Assembly: GCA_900239685.1 (NCBI GenBank)
Contig: OENT01000271.1
Span: forward strand, 62,001-126,000
Length of the DNA: 64,000 nucleotides
DNA from: Rotaria macrura
Lineage: Eukaryota > Rotifera > Eurotatoria > Philodinida > Philodinidae
Direction of reading: 5' to 3'
Under the pieces are notes generated by a model. The model ran no database searches. It was not told the origin of the DNA and worked only from the letters and a program-made list of their open reading frames with translations. Positions within the stretch are counted from its first letter, which is position 1. Every line of letters starts with the position of its first letter. Below are positions 52,363-64,000 of the stretch, piece after piece. The position numbers and the translations under genes were made by a program.

Positions 52363-52890
52363 CTAATATACTTCGGGTCCTGGTGGATCCTGGTTGTCAC
52401 GATGTGGACCCTAACATAAGAAAGATGAAATTCAATATTAATCAAGAACTATGTGTCGGGTGGTAGTTACGTCGTTATTGGGCTTGTCTGTGCGATCACG
52501 ATTGTTTTGAAGTGTACGTGGACGAAAGATGAAAAGCAAAAAAGCAATAGCCAACCAAATACCTATCATTAAATACATATTAGTCACTCCTGTCTCAGCA
52601 CCGTCTGTATTTGGTTGGCCAGGTACTATAAAGAAAAAAGCTTTTGATACATGTATACATTTTTAAAATCTTACATGGACCGGTAAAACATTCTGTATCA
52701 GTACAAGTTGTTTGAGCATTACGAAGCATATTGGTCAAACGATTCATCGCATGTTCATGATTCATCTGCAACATATTCTAATTCACAGATAGTGACAAAA
52801 CTAGAATTCGTTTGAAATTCATCTTACGATGCATTCACATGGATCGAAGCCGCCACTACCACCATTTGGATTACCACCAGCGCCATCCAT
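52363..52890 (-). CDS. SMIM14: Small integral membrane protein 14
   Basis: Four exons, 52890-52828, 52765-52675, 52625-52471 and 52410-52363, give 118 residues (human 99). The diagnostic GFDPCECI, NHEHAMNRLTNMLR and CTDTECF are followed by one transmembrane helix at about 66-88 (NMYLMIGIWLAIAFLLFIFR). A short proline-rich cytosolic tail follows, ending NQDPPGPEVY, very like the family's NGQDPPAPPVD. SMIM14 is an ER-membrane protein with its cysteine-rich N terminus probably lumenal; its molecular role is poorly defined. Confidence 0.93.
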
Positions 52891-55543
52891 TACCTATGAT
52901 GTAAACTTTTGATTTCTGTCAACTTAACGTAGACGTTTACACTTACTCAAATAGGTTTTAAAGAAGTAAGGGAAAATATAAGTGTAGCTTATTGTAGGTG
53001 TGAGAACTAGGAGGATTGGAATGAAAACAAAAATGGTTTTAAGCGAAAAATAAAACTAATTTTGTTGCTTCATGATCGAGGAAATCTAAAAGAAAAAGAA
53101 AATTCGATAATGCTCGATTACGATTATTGTATCAAATAGTGGTGAAAAAAAATGATTGTATGCTTTCGTGTCTCATGATTATTTTGAGTGCGGATCATGT
53201 CACATAACTGGAAAATAAATAAATAGATGTTTTTTTTCTAAAATGACATTCATTCACCAATCAATTGGAGTCAAGACTTATATATAGATAGATTCTTTTG
53301 GTCATATACAGAGTCTAATAATGGTTTTACTAGATAGATAGCGCCACATATCAGATAGTGTAGAAAACCTGTGAACTATTTTCTCGCTCCAACCTCAGTG
53401 ACACATTGCTGACTAGTGAGTATTTCTTTAAAGATTCTGATGACCTATGAAGAGCATATCTTTGAGATATTCGAGTGAACAACGATGCAATAGCATAAAT
53501 AAGGGAATCTTCTAACTTTTAGCGAATATGTATTAAAGTTTATGTCAGCTAGTAACTGGTGACAAATAAGTGGCAATGACATTTTATATTATTGCATTTG
53601 TAGTAGAAGGCTGAATTTTCACTGTTTACTTAGATCTATATCCAAGCGAAGTGTTTGATTTCAAACGTTTCAGGCCTTTAGATTAAAATGAGATGCTAAA
53701 ATATGTTCATAAGATTATGATGTATGAATTTTGAGAGTTGAGTCGTGATGATATTCATCTACCAATGATCAAGAGAACTGTAATGAGAGAATTCTGTCTT
53801 CAAAAGATTAGACGGATTTAGAAAAAAATGATATGGATAGTTAATCGTTGACAATACGTGCCAATATTTCTTTACGTTAACCTTCTTTGGAATCATAAAC
53901 ATTTAAAGAATGAAATAGAAACATTTCTTAAATTCGACATTCTGCCATTATTAATAGATTAAATATTCGTCGCATACAGTTTTGATCTCAACTTTTTCAA
54001 TTAAGTTGAAAAATCAACAGATGTACAGATCGAGTATTCGAACAATCTGCTATTATACTTTCTTGTGTTAAAATCTGTATTAAAATTACGAAACATTCAT
54101 TTTCTATGGTGTTATGTTTGTACAGTAGAGATCGTCTATTTTCGATACATATCTGTTGGATTATTTTATACAAGTTTCTGATGAATGTCGTTGATTTCAT
54201 GAAAATAGATAATCGTTCTCTGCATCCCATCGATGTGTATGTAATAGAACAATGATCATCATAGCGTTTATTATTGTCTTCTTTCTCCTCGTACACCATT
54301 CATTAATCATTTTCATAGCTCAACTTTCTTCAGTAAGTAACAAATGTAATCTAATGGACAGAAAATTAGATGTTTTTTTTTCTGTTTGATTCGGTTTCAG
54401 CATTGCCTAACTGAACAAGGCTTTGACATTGTTGGACAATCAAATGTCTACAGCTAAGTAATGCAATAGTATATCCTATGGTATAATAAAAGTTTTTGAT
54501 TAATATGTTGGATGACTATCGAATATTTTTAAATCGGTGAGATTTCTAATATTGATAGTGTCATATAACTACATTATTACAAAAGTGAATAAACACTTTC
54601 AAAATTTATGCTCTCTTCATTACGATATAGTCTTGAGATTAATCCTTTGCATTCAAGTGACACAACTATGAAGTAGTATACGATCACTCCCTCCCTTGAG
54701 AAAAAAAAACTGTTTTCCATAATTGACAACAATGCTAAGTTCATTAGAAGCAAAGTGATATTGAAAAATGTATACATACTTGAATAGGAAAAAATCTAGT
54801 GACAGTTCTCCATGATTCAAGAACTTTATAAATATTTGAGACGACTCGAAATCGTTGTATTGACTCCAAGGTGATGTTTGAGGTTGTAGGACATTTCTTT
54901 GATAAAAGAAAATGACAAACCTTATTAAATATAACTTTTTACTGGCTGCCTGAACCGTTCGATCTGAAATTGGTAATGCAGACCTTTGTTTTATTTCTTT
55001 GTTACATTTTGAAAATATAAACTTTGTAAATGACGAATTTTCTGAGAAAAGTATTTATTTCATTGATTTAATGATCTCTTCGTGAAATTCAAACTCAGCC
55101 ATTTTTCATCTTTTCGAATTTTTGTTTTTCTCTGGTCGTCAACGTCAAACTTCGACTTCAATTCATGTGTCAACAGTTTATTTTATTGAAAATAAAACAG
55201 GCAATTGTCAACGGAATGAACTGATCAAATAAGTGTTTCGATGGTGAAAAAGAAAGAATTTAAAAACTAAAAACAATGCATGGTGTTTATTTTGCTTATA
55301 GAGAGTGTATATAGATATAGATATAAGACAAACAACACTACTGAAAAGTTTGATAGATTTGCTGATGATTTGCATTGAAAATGAGCAAGATAAATCAGGT
55401 GCAAAAAACCCGACTTTTTCAATATTTAAAATTATAAGAAACGTATGAAAAAAATTCATTTCTTAAATAGAAGTTAAACTATTTGTCAATTAATATACAT
55501 ATTAACAAAAAAAAAATTGTACAATGTATGAATTTAGAAACGT
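52891..55543. other. Intergenic, no gene seen
   Basis: AT-rich 2.65 kb between two minus-strand genes. The short frames in it have no splice chain or family features. Confidence 0.5.
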
Positions 55544-56499
55544 TTAATTCGATAGAGACAAAAACGGTTTCACACTATCTGTTCTTTGTTTTTTCATAAC
55601 TGATATACGTTCGTCATCATTGTTCTGTTCAGTACTGGTTTCTTGTGTTTTTGTTGCAAAATATTCTGCTTGACAAAATGTTGACCGATCTTGTTTAATT
55701 AGAAAATTCATATTAGATGTTAGAATAGTCTGACAAAATCGTGTTTGACAACGATTAACATTAGCTATTAAAATAAGATCAAGTTCAAAAGCATTGCCTG
55801 TATTTGTCGATTTAGTTGATTGTTCAATAGAATTATTCATCGAATCAAGTATGTACTCATCAATATACAAACGAGATTCATCTTCATCATTACTGATAAC
55901 CATCAAACATTCACTATCTGTCATGTTGAAATGAAGAAACGCGCCTGGAAATATTCACAAATATCTTTATTCGTAAGAGAGAAAAACAAAACTAGACAAA
56001 AGCATCCGATAGTTCATCCGTGATGAGATCGACGTCTAATACTGAATTTCCAGAATTTAGGGCTTTTGTATTCGGTGGAATTTTGAATATCATTCGAAAA
56101 GAGTACGCCTTCATCCAATGTAACAAAATATGAATCACCTTCTTTCCAGCGATGACCCGTTGTACGAAAAATAATTTGTGGCGGAGCATTATAGTAGAGT
56201 ATTGACGATGATGTTGAACAATCAATTTCATATTCACTATGTGATGTATGTGAATTAAAAAAACGAATCTTTGCAGGAAAATTTGGTTTATTAACAAGTG
56301 CAGCGCCTTACAAAGCAAAAAACGTATATGTCATAGAACAGATCAATCAATTAGAATTCATGGACAACATACTTTTAGCGACCCAATAATCGTCATGACT
56401 TTCAATAATACCTTGAACATGTTTTTCTGTTATCCGCATCGCATGTATAAAAGTATACATGAATGTCAAAGAAAAAAATACATGCAAAGCATTCATCAT
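55544..56499 (-). CDS. Orphan secreted protein
   Basis: Three exons, 56499-56373, 56306-56043 and 55944-55544 (phase 1 joins), give 263 residues. The first about 22 residues are a signal peptide (MMNALHVFFSLTFMYTFIHA). The middle is beta-rich with many aromatic residues (HRWKEGDSYFVTLDEGVLF, SPKFWKF). The end is acidic and Ser/Thr/Asn-rich with a basic patch, and a few cysteines occur. Exon 2 must use the donor at 56042, because reading on gives a stop after 10 codons. I do not recognise the family. The third join is the least certain. Confidence 0.6.
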
Positions 56500-56900
56500 T
56501 GCTGCTCAAAGATTGACAAAATATTCAACGACAAAAATGACAAAAAGTAAAAGCAACGTTGATTTAAACGAATTTCGTTCTGACAATATAATTCTGAATT
56601 TATCAAGTGAAATGTTAAGTAAATATTCTTTAAAAATTTTCTTTTTTCGTTAATTTTAATGTAAATATGTTTATTCACTTAATACGAATGTATGCATACA
56701 TTATAGAAGTAAAGAATGGAAAGAAATCAATTGAAACAATCGGAATTTGATGTAAACGATAATCTAAAAACTATTAGCGGACATGGACCCTAGCATTTGA
56801 AGTTTGATAGCCGAGTATAGTGTTGGAAACTGAATACGGTCGAGATGATACACGACTTTCAAGTTTTTTATTGTTCCTTTTGTCAAAAAAAAATTGATAT

Positions 56901-59518
56901 TTATTCATCTATTTTTTCAAAAACAACAAACTCCAGTACATCATGAATAAGAGACGGATAACGTTTTTCAACAAGTTTCCATTGTGGTGACGAGAGAACC
57001 TCACGTGAATGAAATTGAATAAAACGAAGTACGGCTTGTTTGAGAGTTTTTACTTTGGATATGTAATCAGCCGAATGAAACTTTTCATATACATCACTGA
57101 CTGCTTGATGAAGACAAGTTAATAGTAAAGCAGCCGTCGCAACACTTACATTTTGTGGTTGACACATATCTTGTAAACAAAGAAGAGTAAGAACATCAAT
57201 ACCATATCTCACCGCTCCTTGGAAAACTAAACGAGTTGTTTCAAATGATACATTAATGACTGATGCTGTTGATGATCGACTACTACGTTTACTATCTGTT
57301 ACTGATGACGGAGTTCGCATTGATGAACTTAATGACGTGTATTGATTGGTATAAAGAAAAAGAAATATTTTATCAAGAATATTAACTGCTGGCGTTTCTT
57401 CATTGTCAGGTAGTGTTAAGACGGATTCATTCGTGTTAGAAAAATGTTGATTGAAATAAATCGACCGTGTTGAAAGTATACTTTTATGTAAGTTCCACTG
57501 TCGATCTCGACAATGCACGGTAACATCTGAATGAAGACCGGATCGAAATAAATTGGTGAGGAACGTAAAATTTTCTGGTATTTCTGATGCTGCTGTCATT
57601 GTTGTAACTGGACTTGGTAGATTTGCTGAATGATATTGATTTTGGTACATTTGATCTAATGGATGGGGGCGTGATTGTGATGCAAACCGAATTTGCTTAT
57701 TTTGATATAAACGTGGCGAACGATGAAGATTTTCTGCAATAATCGGAAGCGCTCTTTGTCCAGCTGACGGTTGAAAACGCTTTGGCGAATGAAGAGAATG
57801 TTGAGGTGAAGCATGTTGTTGTTGTTGTTGTTGTTGTTGTTGATTGCGAGAAACGATGGCTGGAAGCATGTGGCTTGCCTGTGATATAGTTTAACAACAA
57901 AAAAGCACATGAAATTTTTTACAGTTTATTTTAATTTTTTGACTCATTCAATTACTTTCGAATCATCAGAAAATGGATCCCATGCCTGTATGTGATTTTC
58001 AGTTGTAGCTACCGTTGTATTTTCTCGTGTTGTTCCTGGTTGTTCTGGACTCGCATGTTTCTCATTTGATTTAAGTACCGATGATACTCGTTTAGATTCG
58101 TTTTTCATCACAGATGCTGTATGTTGTTCTCTCGATAACTTTGAAGCATTTGTTCCTCCTTTATTTTGAATACTACCACTGTTACTTAACGATATTATTT
58201 TTGGTTCAACAACACGTTTAATGCTTCTTGGAACATGAGCACGTGGTAATGGTTGCACTATTTGAATTGTAAATAGAAGATAATCAATCGTAAAATACCG
58301 TCCATTATTTTCATTGATATCATGCCGATAAGAATAAATATGAGGAGCTAATTCATCAAAAGTATAAAATTCCATTGTATAATTATCAGTAAGATCTTCG
58401 AATGATTCCGTATAACGTCGTAGAAGATTATGTTCATTTTTACATGCAATTTCGACTTTGCCATAATTTGCATTAGTAAAATCCAAACATTTAATCGTTA
58501 AAAACAATGGTGTTTGCTTATTATTTGGTGACGTGGCTGGATATTTAATTAACATTCGCCATTTTTTACTTTTTAGACCTTCGATCGTTTTAACATGAGT
58601 AAATTGAAAACGATCCGATACGAAACGTCGATCATTGCCAACTAAAAGAAATGAAATAGAAAAGATAATATCATAGGGATATGTTATGATGTTTGTTTGT
58701 TTTTTTCTATGTCATATTTTTCGATAAGTTTTTTTAAATAAACGTAGGATTTCATAATTACTTGGTGGTTTTGCTTGATTGACTTGCTCGATAATATGAT
58801 GAAATTTTGTTAATTTCCAATCGACTGTAAAACGTCGTGAAAAATCAAATGCTTTTGTTTTTGGTTGAATTTCAAGTTCATTAGCAAATCGAACATAGGC
58901 AAGAATAGTACAATCATCTGTATTAAATGGAGTTCCTTGTCGATTTTTCGACATAAAATCTTCATAGAGATCACCTTCAACATCAAAGAAAATTTTCGGT
59001 GATATATGATCATTCACAAGTGATGATATAGGTTCGCCTTTAGCTAAAAAGAATGTATGATCATAAGCAGAAGTTTCTTTTATCACTTGTCCACCATGTG
59101 TAGTTATGAGTATTAATTTAATATCAGCACGAAGACATCGATCACGAGGTGCCAATAAAGTAAGACCTATGCGAATACGTGGTGGATGTGCTTGATGTTC
59201 AAGATAAAACTGCCAATGAGATTCAAACGATTCATCAGAAGGAAAAATCAGACTTTCGAGTTCATTTTCAGTACTAGTTGAACGTAGACGCCGTAGTAAT
59301 TGTACTGGTACAAACCAATCATGACTAAAGGAAAGAAAATTTTCATCAGCTGGACCTCGCGGTAGAACAATGTGTCGCTAAAATGAAACATTTCAAAAGA
59401 AGTCTCAATTAGATTTAGATCAAAAATGAAAATTAAAACAGAATATTTCTTTTTTATTTTGTTTCATTTTTACTTTCTTTAATGGATCTTGCACTCTAAT
59501 ATTGCCATTTGTAGACAT
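56901..59518 (-). CDS. MATH-MATH-BTB protein (SPOP-like architecture)
   Basis: Four exons, 59518-59474, 59377-58762, 58641-57956 and 57878-56901, give 774 residues in one frame. Two degenerate MATH/TRAF-like regions come first: about 16-220 (SHWQFYLEHQ, IRIGLTLLAP, DDCTILAYVRF) and about 222-340 (SDRFQFTHVKTIEG, SKKWRMLIKYPA, PLFLTIKCLDF). A Ser-rich linker and a Gln repeat (CAA, 57817-57843) follow. A BTB domain begins at about 560 (HSDVTVHCRDRQWNLHKSIL), with a BACK-like helical end. In MATH-BTB proteins MATH binds the substrate and BTB binds Cullin-3. The join 57956-57878 is an 77-base intron with GTAATT and CACAG in phase; without it the locus looks like two genes. Confidence 0.78.
57817..57843 (-). 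repeat. CAA repeat encoding poly-Gln
   Basis: Nine consecutive GTT triplets on the plus strand read CAA on the coding strand, giving a Gln run in the linker before the BTB domain. Confidence 0.9.
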
Positions 59519-60318
59519 ATCCCTAATTTATATTCTATGTATTGATAGTTTGAAAATGTACATGAGAAAGTAGTCGATTCTTTTTTATTCACTGTATTCA
59601 TACGGTCATGCTAATACCATTTAGTCGACAACCACATGAAGTTGTATGTAAACAATCAACATGAAAAAGTTGTAACGATGGTAAAAATGAAATCATTTTC
59701 GAACATTCAAATGTTATATTAACAATTTTAAACGTACAACATAAGAACATATAATAAAACAAAATGATTAAAAACCGTATCTTAAAAATAGGCTATTGAT
59801 ATTTTCTTTCAATGTAAATAATGAATGTATCCACATATGAGAACACAATGATTTCATGAATAATACATTCATTTGACATTCTTTTTATAAAATCTAATCA
59901 ATACATACGAACTTTATCGTTTATATGACTTATCAGATAAATTAATCAATATATTTATAGATACGTTCATTGATTATGAGTTTTATTAACATGATACTTA
60001 TGTATATTAACAATATTCAACAAATAATGTCAATGAAATGTTCAAAGATCTCATTGTTTGCGTAATTCATATACATATAGGCTACTTGAAAGAAAATCGT
60101 AATGGCAGTCGAGCGTATGCTGAGCAAAACAAACGGTATAGATATATTGATGAAGAAAAAAGAACGATTATTTATTATTCTTGCTCTTTATCCCATTCAT
60201 CCAACAGATAGATAGAACATCTGGCTATTTCATATGTATACAAATAACTAAAGAGACATAAAAAAATGTATGTTTGTTTTTCTTCGCATTGTTCTACATC
60301 ATCATCATCATCTTCTTC
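59519..60318. promoter_or_regulatory. Divergent 5' region between MATH-BTB and METTL24-like genes
   Basis: Head-to-head spacer of 0.8 kb that must hold both promoters. AT-rich, with no clear core element. A CATCATCATCATC tract lies just before the plus-strand ATG. Confidence 0.4.
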
Positions 60319-61425
60319 ATGTCGACAATGCGATTACTATCGGATATCTTTATACAATCATTTACAAGACGTCTACAATGGAGACATTATTTTCTATTGA
60401 AATCTATGGGAGTTTTTATTTTATTTATTGTATTATTTATTATAGCACGAAATTCTTCGAATGAACGTCGTTCATTGTCATTGTTTTCCTCGAAGAACAA
60501 TCACATACCGCTATCTCCATCTGTGGTACAAAATTTAATCATTAGTAAATTAAATTTAACACAATCATCATTTTTAAAATCACCATTAGGAATATCATCG
60601 AATTATTTTGATCCATTTGTTTATTCTCGAATAGAATTTACACACAATGATGAACAACGAACTGAACAAAGTCGAACTTGGTGTCAAGCACAAAGTAAAT
60701 TTATTCGACCACAAGATCTCGAACCATATAAATGTACTAATATACAACAATTTGAAAACAGTGATCATATCTTGTGTCTAGATTCATTTATACGTAATTC
60801 ATGTTTAGTTATGTCGATAGGCATGGGTAACAATCGTCTGAATGATACATTTGAGAATCAATTGTATGATTGGGGTGGTTGTCGTTTACTTTCGTTCGAT
60901 CCTTATCAACAACCTATACAAACGAATACATCCGATCAAGAGATAACAATTAAAGCTAATTGGACATTCTATCGTTTTGGTTTAACAGCATCAGCTGCTG
61001 TCGATGATAATTCAAAATTAATGACTATTCGAAAATTAACTGAATATATACATTTTGATTCTATATCAACACGTATTGATATAATGAAAATTGATATTGA
61101 TAATGCAAATGAATGGAATTTATTAGATGATAGTGACTTTTTACTTTATATATGTAGACATGTAAAGCAATTAATATTAAAAACAAAACCCATACATTCA
61201 AAAAGATATCAACATTATCGTATATTTACAGTCAAACTAAATAAATGCTTTTCATTATTACGTCGACGTTCACGTCTCTATCTACTTGAGCGTCACAATC
61301 ATATTGAAAGTGAATGGTCTTTAACAAAATTTTCAATTAATCTCGGTTTATTTTGTGATGAAATTGATATGTCAATGTATTTGCTTGTCTACGGTCATTT
61401 ATATTTGGTGAATACAAAACTTTAA
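60319..61425 (+). CDS. METTL24/FkbM-like type II membrane protein
   Basis: Single-exon frame of 368 residues from ATG 60319, the first ATG in frame; the ATG at 60328 is an alternative. A short basic cytosolic part is followed by one transmembrane helix at about 30-46 (GVFILFIVLFIIA), so the rest is probably lumenal. The domain has RTWCQAQSKF, RPQDLEPYKC, a SAM-pocket-like SIGMGNN at about 167, SFDPYQ (acidic loop) and IDIMKIDIDNANEW at about 255, which corresponds to the D-x-x-K-x-D-x-E-G-x-E block of FkbM/METTL24 methyltransferases. In this copy the usual EGAE is DNAN, which may affect activity. Substrate unknown. Confidence 0.72.
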   Translation: MSTMRLLSDIFIQSFTRRLQWRHYFLLKSMGVFILFIVLFIIARNSSNERRSLSLFSSKNNHIPLSPSVVQNLIISKLNLTQSSFLKSPLGISSNYFDPFVYSRIEFTHNDEQRTEQSRTWCQAQSKFIRPQDLEPYKCTNIQQFENSDHILCLDSFIRNSCLVMSIGMGNNRLNDTFENQLYDWGGCRLLSFDPYQQPIQTNTSDQEITIKANWTFYRFGLTASAAVDDNSKLMTIRKLTEYIHFDSISTRIDIMKIDIDNANEWNLLDDSDFLLYICRHVKQLILKTKPIHSKRYQHYRIFTVKLNKCFSLLRRRSRLYLLERHNHIESEWSLTKFSINLGLFCDEIDMSMYLLVYGHLYLVNTKL

Positions 61426-61468
61426 TGTGCAAAATAATATTTGATATTGTTGTTTTTGTTTTTAAATG

Positions 61469-63974
61469 TTAAACACTAGTTTGTTTTAACATAGATGAAA
61501 ATTGTTTCTTTTTTGGTTGTAATTGTTGAAGAGATTTTCGAATATTGGATGGTAATTTTTCGTAACATTGTTTACATACAGGAGCGGCGTCAACATCGAA
61601 AAATTTACTTTTTTCATTCATCGTCTTTTCACATATTGAACAAGCAAAATGATCGGCACAATATTTTTTATTGCAAGCTGTATAAGCTAAAACAAGAACG
61701 AAAAATAAACATAGTTATTACGTTAGTCTTGCATTTTCGATAAGTTTTACCTCCTTCAGTAATAATAGAGTTACAAATAAAACATGTTGAACCAAACAGA
61801 AAATGATAATCTAATTCGCAGTAGGCCAAACCTTTATTTTCAAAATGTTTACTACCATAAAATGGTTGACCACAACGAGCACAACAGAAATGCTATATAA
61901 ACACAAGAAAAAACGAAGTTAAAGTTGTTGCATATTCGATAGATTATAATGTAATAATCAAGTCTAGAGATGTACGTTGCGATCTACTTTTCAAATCTAA
62001 TAAGCAAAACATTTTTTCAAAGACATATCGGAATTCGGTGATTCTGATAATTAGCCGATATCTCTCTGTTTTTCATGCATAGCAAATAAATTTGATCGTA
62101 ATCAAGAAGTACATCGGATATCTACTGAGATTTTTAATCCTTGATTTTTATCTGTAAGAAGAAGTTCTCTATTTGAATGAAATAAAGTACAACAAACCTC
62201 AACATGCCATTGCTTTCCAAGAGCACCAATAACTCGATCATTGATTAATTGCCGACAAGCAGAACATATGGGTATATCAAGTTTACTATGACATGGAAGA
62301 CAATACAATGAACCTCGTACGTCACGACAATTTTCATCTAATTCAACTCTACGAAAATGACAAGAACAAAGTATTTCTCTTTCATCATGTTTTGAAATAA
62401 TCATTTTAAAAACTAACCGACATGATGAACATCGAAAATGATATGAATGATGAAAATCTCCTTTGTATTTCAAACATTTATCATCAATAGTTTGACTAAA
62501 ATTAAACAATAGATTAATAATAATCAGCATTTCTCCTTTTCTTACTGGCACGTTGAACATATTTGTTTGGATAATTTTAAATCTTTTGTTTTTTCTTTTA
62601 TATGACATTCTCGACAAAGAGCTCTATCAAGTTTAATTGTTCTTTCTTAAAATTACATAAGATAAAGAAAATAATTTTTAAATACTAACTTTCCATTATA
62701 TTTTGAAAAACCCATTTCAACTAATGGTGCTTGGCACAGTTGACAACGAAAACAATCCGGATGAAAGCATTTTTGAAGTGCTCGAATAACTCGGCCAACA
62801 ACGGTCTGTTCTAAAATATATCAACTTGAAATTTGAATATAATATTGAACTAAAACTTACTACATTCTGCACAACATGGTGCAAATAACATTTGAAAATC
62901 TCGTTCACAATACTTTCGATCTTCATGCTACAGAGAGAAAATTGTTGTATAACATGAAAAAGAAAACGAACATTGAATAATTAATTTACTTCAAAATATA
63001 TTCCATTTTCAAATGGCTGAAAACATTGTGTACAACTAGAGAAATAAATAAATTATAATCATGAATTCATATATGTGTTAAATTCCACACGAGGTGTCAT
63101 TTATGTGAAACTTCGGCTCCTATCCATTTGTTCTTAATATAAAACATTAAAACTTCATTGAAACGAATCCTTCTCATCTTAGCGAGATTTCCTTATGAGC
63201 TGCATAAGAACTTAAGCGATGATTTCCTTTTGTCATCGTTTCCCCGTCAACATTTTAAATGTTTCCTTGACCTTTCAGATTAGTATATATACATAAAAGC
63301 TTTTTGGTAATTATTGCAACCATGCATACGATGAAAAGAACTCATGTTTGATATTGAACTTTTCGACGAAAAACAAAAACACATACACGAAACATTGCGT
63401 GTGCCATATATGGCCAGCAGCATTGACTATTTGTTCATTCGTAGCAAATGATTGGTGACAATTGGCACATACGTTATCTGACAACATGAGACTAGAAGTA
63501 GAAAATAAAATAAAATATAGTTTCATATTGAATGAAATAAAAATTCGTTCTTCATCAATCTCTCTCGTATTTTTCTTTTCGTTCTATCGATAACTACCAG
63601 AACATATTGATCGGTTTAACATGATTATTATCATTCTTTTGATTCGATCGATCTGTATGCTGATCATTCTTCGGATCGAAATTCTGATTATCTGAATCTA
63701 ATGTTTCAATTAGATTATTTAATAATTCAATACTATCAGATATGTTATTATGATTTTTAGCAGTTGATACTCGCGGATATTTATAACTGAAAGGCGGAGA
63801 TCGTGGTAACGAATTTATTGAAATCGATTTATCAGCATCGTGAGTTATTGATAATAAATCAGCAAGTGCATGATTAAGTTGTGCTTCGTTGGCAAGTAAT
63901 TCATCAAAACGATTTTCATGATGTTTTTCATATTGCTTTGCAGCTTCATCAATATTAGTACTTCGTCGTAACAT
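61469..63974 (-). CDS. LIMS1: PINCH/LIMS adaptor, five LIM domains, with extra N-terminal region (start may lie outside window)
   Basis: Ten exons on the minus strand; the first ends at 63598 and the last stops at 61469. Five LIM domains follow each other, starting CANCHQSF, CAECKQTVVG, CSTCHQTIDD, CSACRQLIND and CFICNSIITEG. Family signatures include HEDRKYCERDFQMLFAPCC, YCLPCHSKLDIPICSACR, ALGKQWHVEHF and PVCKQCYEKLP. PINCH LIM1 binds integrin-linked kinase and, with parvin, links integrins to actin. Before LIM1 there are about 125 extra residues (DELLANEAQLNHALADLLS, IELLNNLIETLD), absent from standard PINCH. ATG 63974 is the first in frame, but the frame stays open to the window edge, so the true start may be further upstream. 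Confidence 0.9.
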
Positions 63975-64000
63975 CGGTAGAGACTTGGAATTCGTCTCGT

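Noticed and set aside
55992-56318. Longer minus-strand frame of 108 codons over exon 2 of the secreted protein
   Set aside because: It is a different frame from the one that joins to the signal-peptide exon and to exon 3, and it has no family features.

Overview
This is a eukaryotic (metazoan) nuclear window: AT-rich, with protein genes broken by GT-AG introns that range from about 50 bases to 2.7 kb, and with proteins that match animal families closely (IFT74, RMND5A, selenocysteine-type SEPHS2, BOLA2, DGCR8, PINCH, SMIM14, an Emi-type F-box protein). Codon use, gene spacing and several start codons that sit directly behind a pyrimidine-rich AG 3' splice site fit a lophotrochozoan with spliced-leader trans-splicing. 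A bdelloid rotifer is my best guess. That taxonomic call is inference and not proven by any single base.

Layout. 1-1.5 kb: last exon of a protein phosphatase inhibitor-2 gene, then an orphan single-pass, probably mitochondrial protein. 3-10.9 kb: a 16-exon RUN + PH gene (PLEKHM2/SKIP-like) whose 2.7-kb intron 5 holds a large palindrome carrying a clean hAT-type MITE. 11.2-15.6 kb: IFT74 (9 exons). 16.0-17.6 kb, minus strand: Emi1/Emi2-like APC/C inhibitor. 18.4-29.2 kb, plus strand: a tight same-strand cluster RMND5A, SEPHS2 (in-frame UGA, with a SECIS candidate in the 3' UTR), BOLA2, DGCR8. 29.4-32.2 kb, minus: two-SH3 adaptor. 34.1-37.9 kb, minus: peptide-type class A GPCR. 37.9-46.2 kb: no gene I can support. 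46.2-47.0 kb, minus: four-pass membrane protein. 49.9-50.7 kb, minus: smoothelin-like calponin-homology protein. 52.4-52.9 kb, minus: SMIM14. 55.5-56.5 kb, minus: orphan secreted protein. 56.9-59.5 kb, minus: MATH-MATH-BTB protein. 60.3-61.4 kb, plus: METTL24/FkbM-like type II membrane protein. 61.5-64.0 kb, minus: five-LIM PINCH protein with an unusual N-terminal extension, possibly running off the window.

Functionally this is mostly a housekeeping neighbourhood: cilium assembly (IFT74), lysosome/kinesin adaptor (PLEKHM2-like), ubiquitin ligases and their inhibitor (RMND5A, Emi-like, MATH-BTB), selenium and Fe-S metabolism (SEPHS2, BOLA2), microRNA processing (DGCR8) and integrin adhesion (PINCH). 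The most notable points are the likely polycistronic unit RMND5A-SEPHS2-BOLA2-DGCR8, the UGA/SECIS pair, the cysteine-rich tail on BOLA2, the non-terminal RL tail of the Emi-like protein, the N-terminal extension on PINCH, and a datable MITE insertion with its empty site preserved in the other arm of the same palindrome. All exon borders were placed by hand from GT/AG sites and reading phase; no alignment or RNA data were available.
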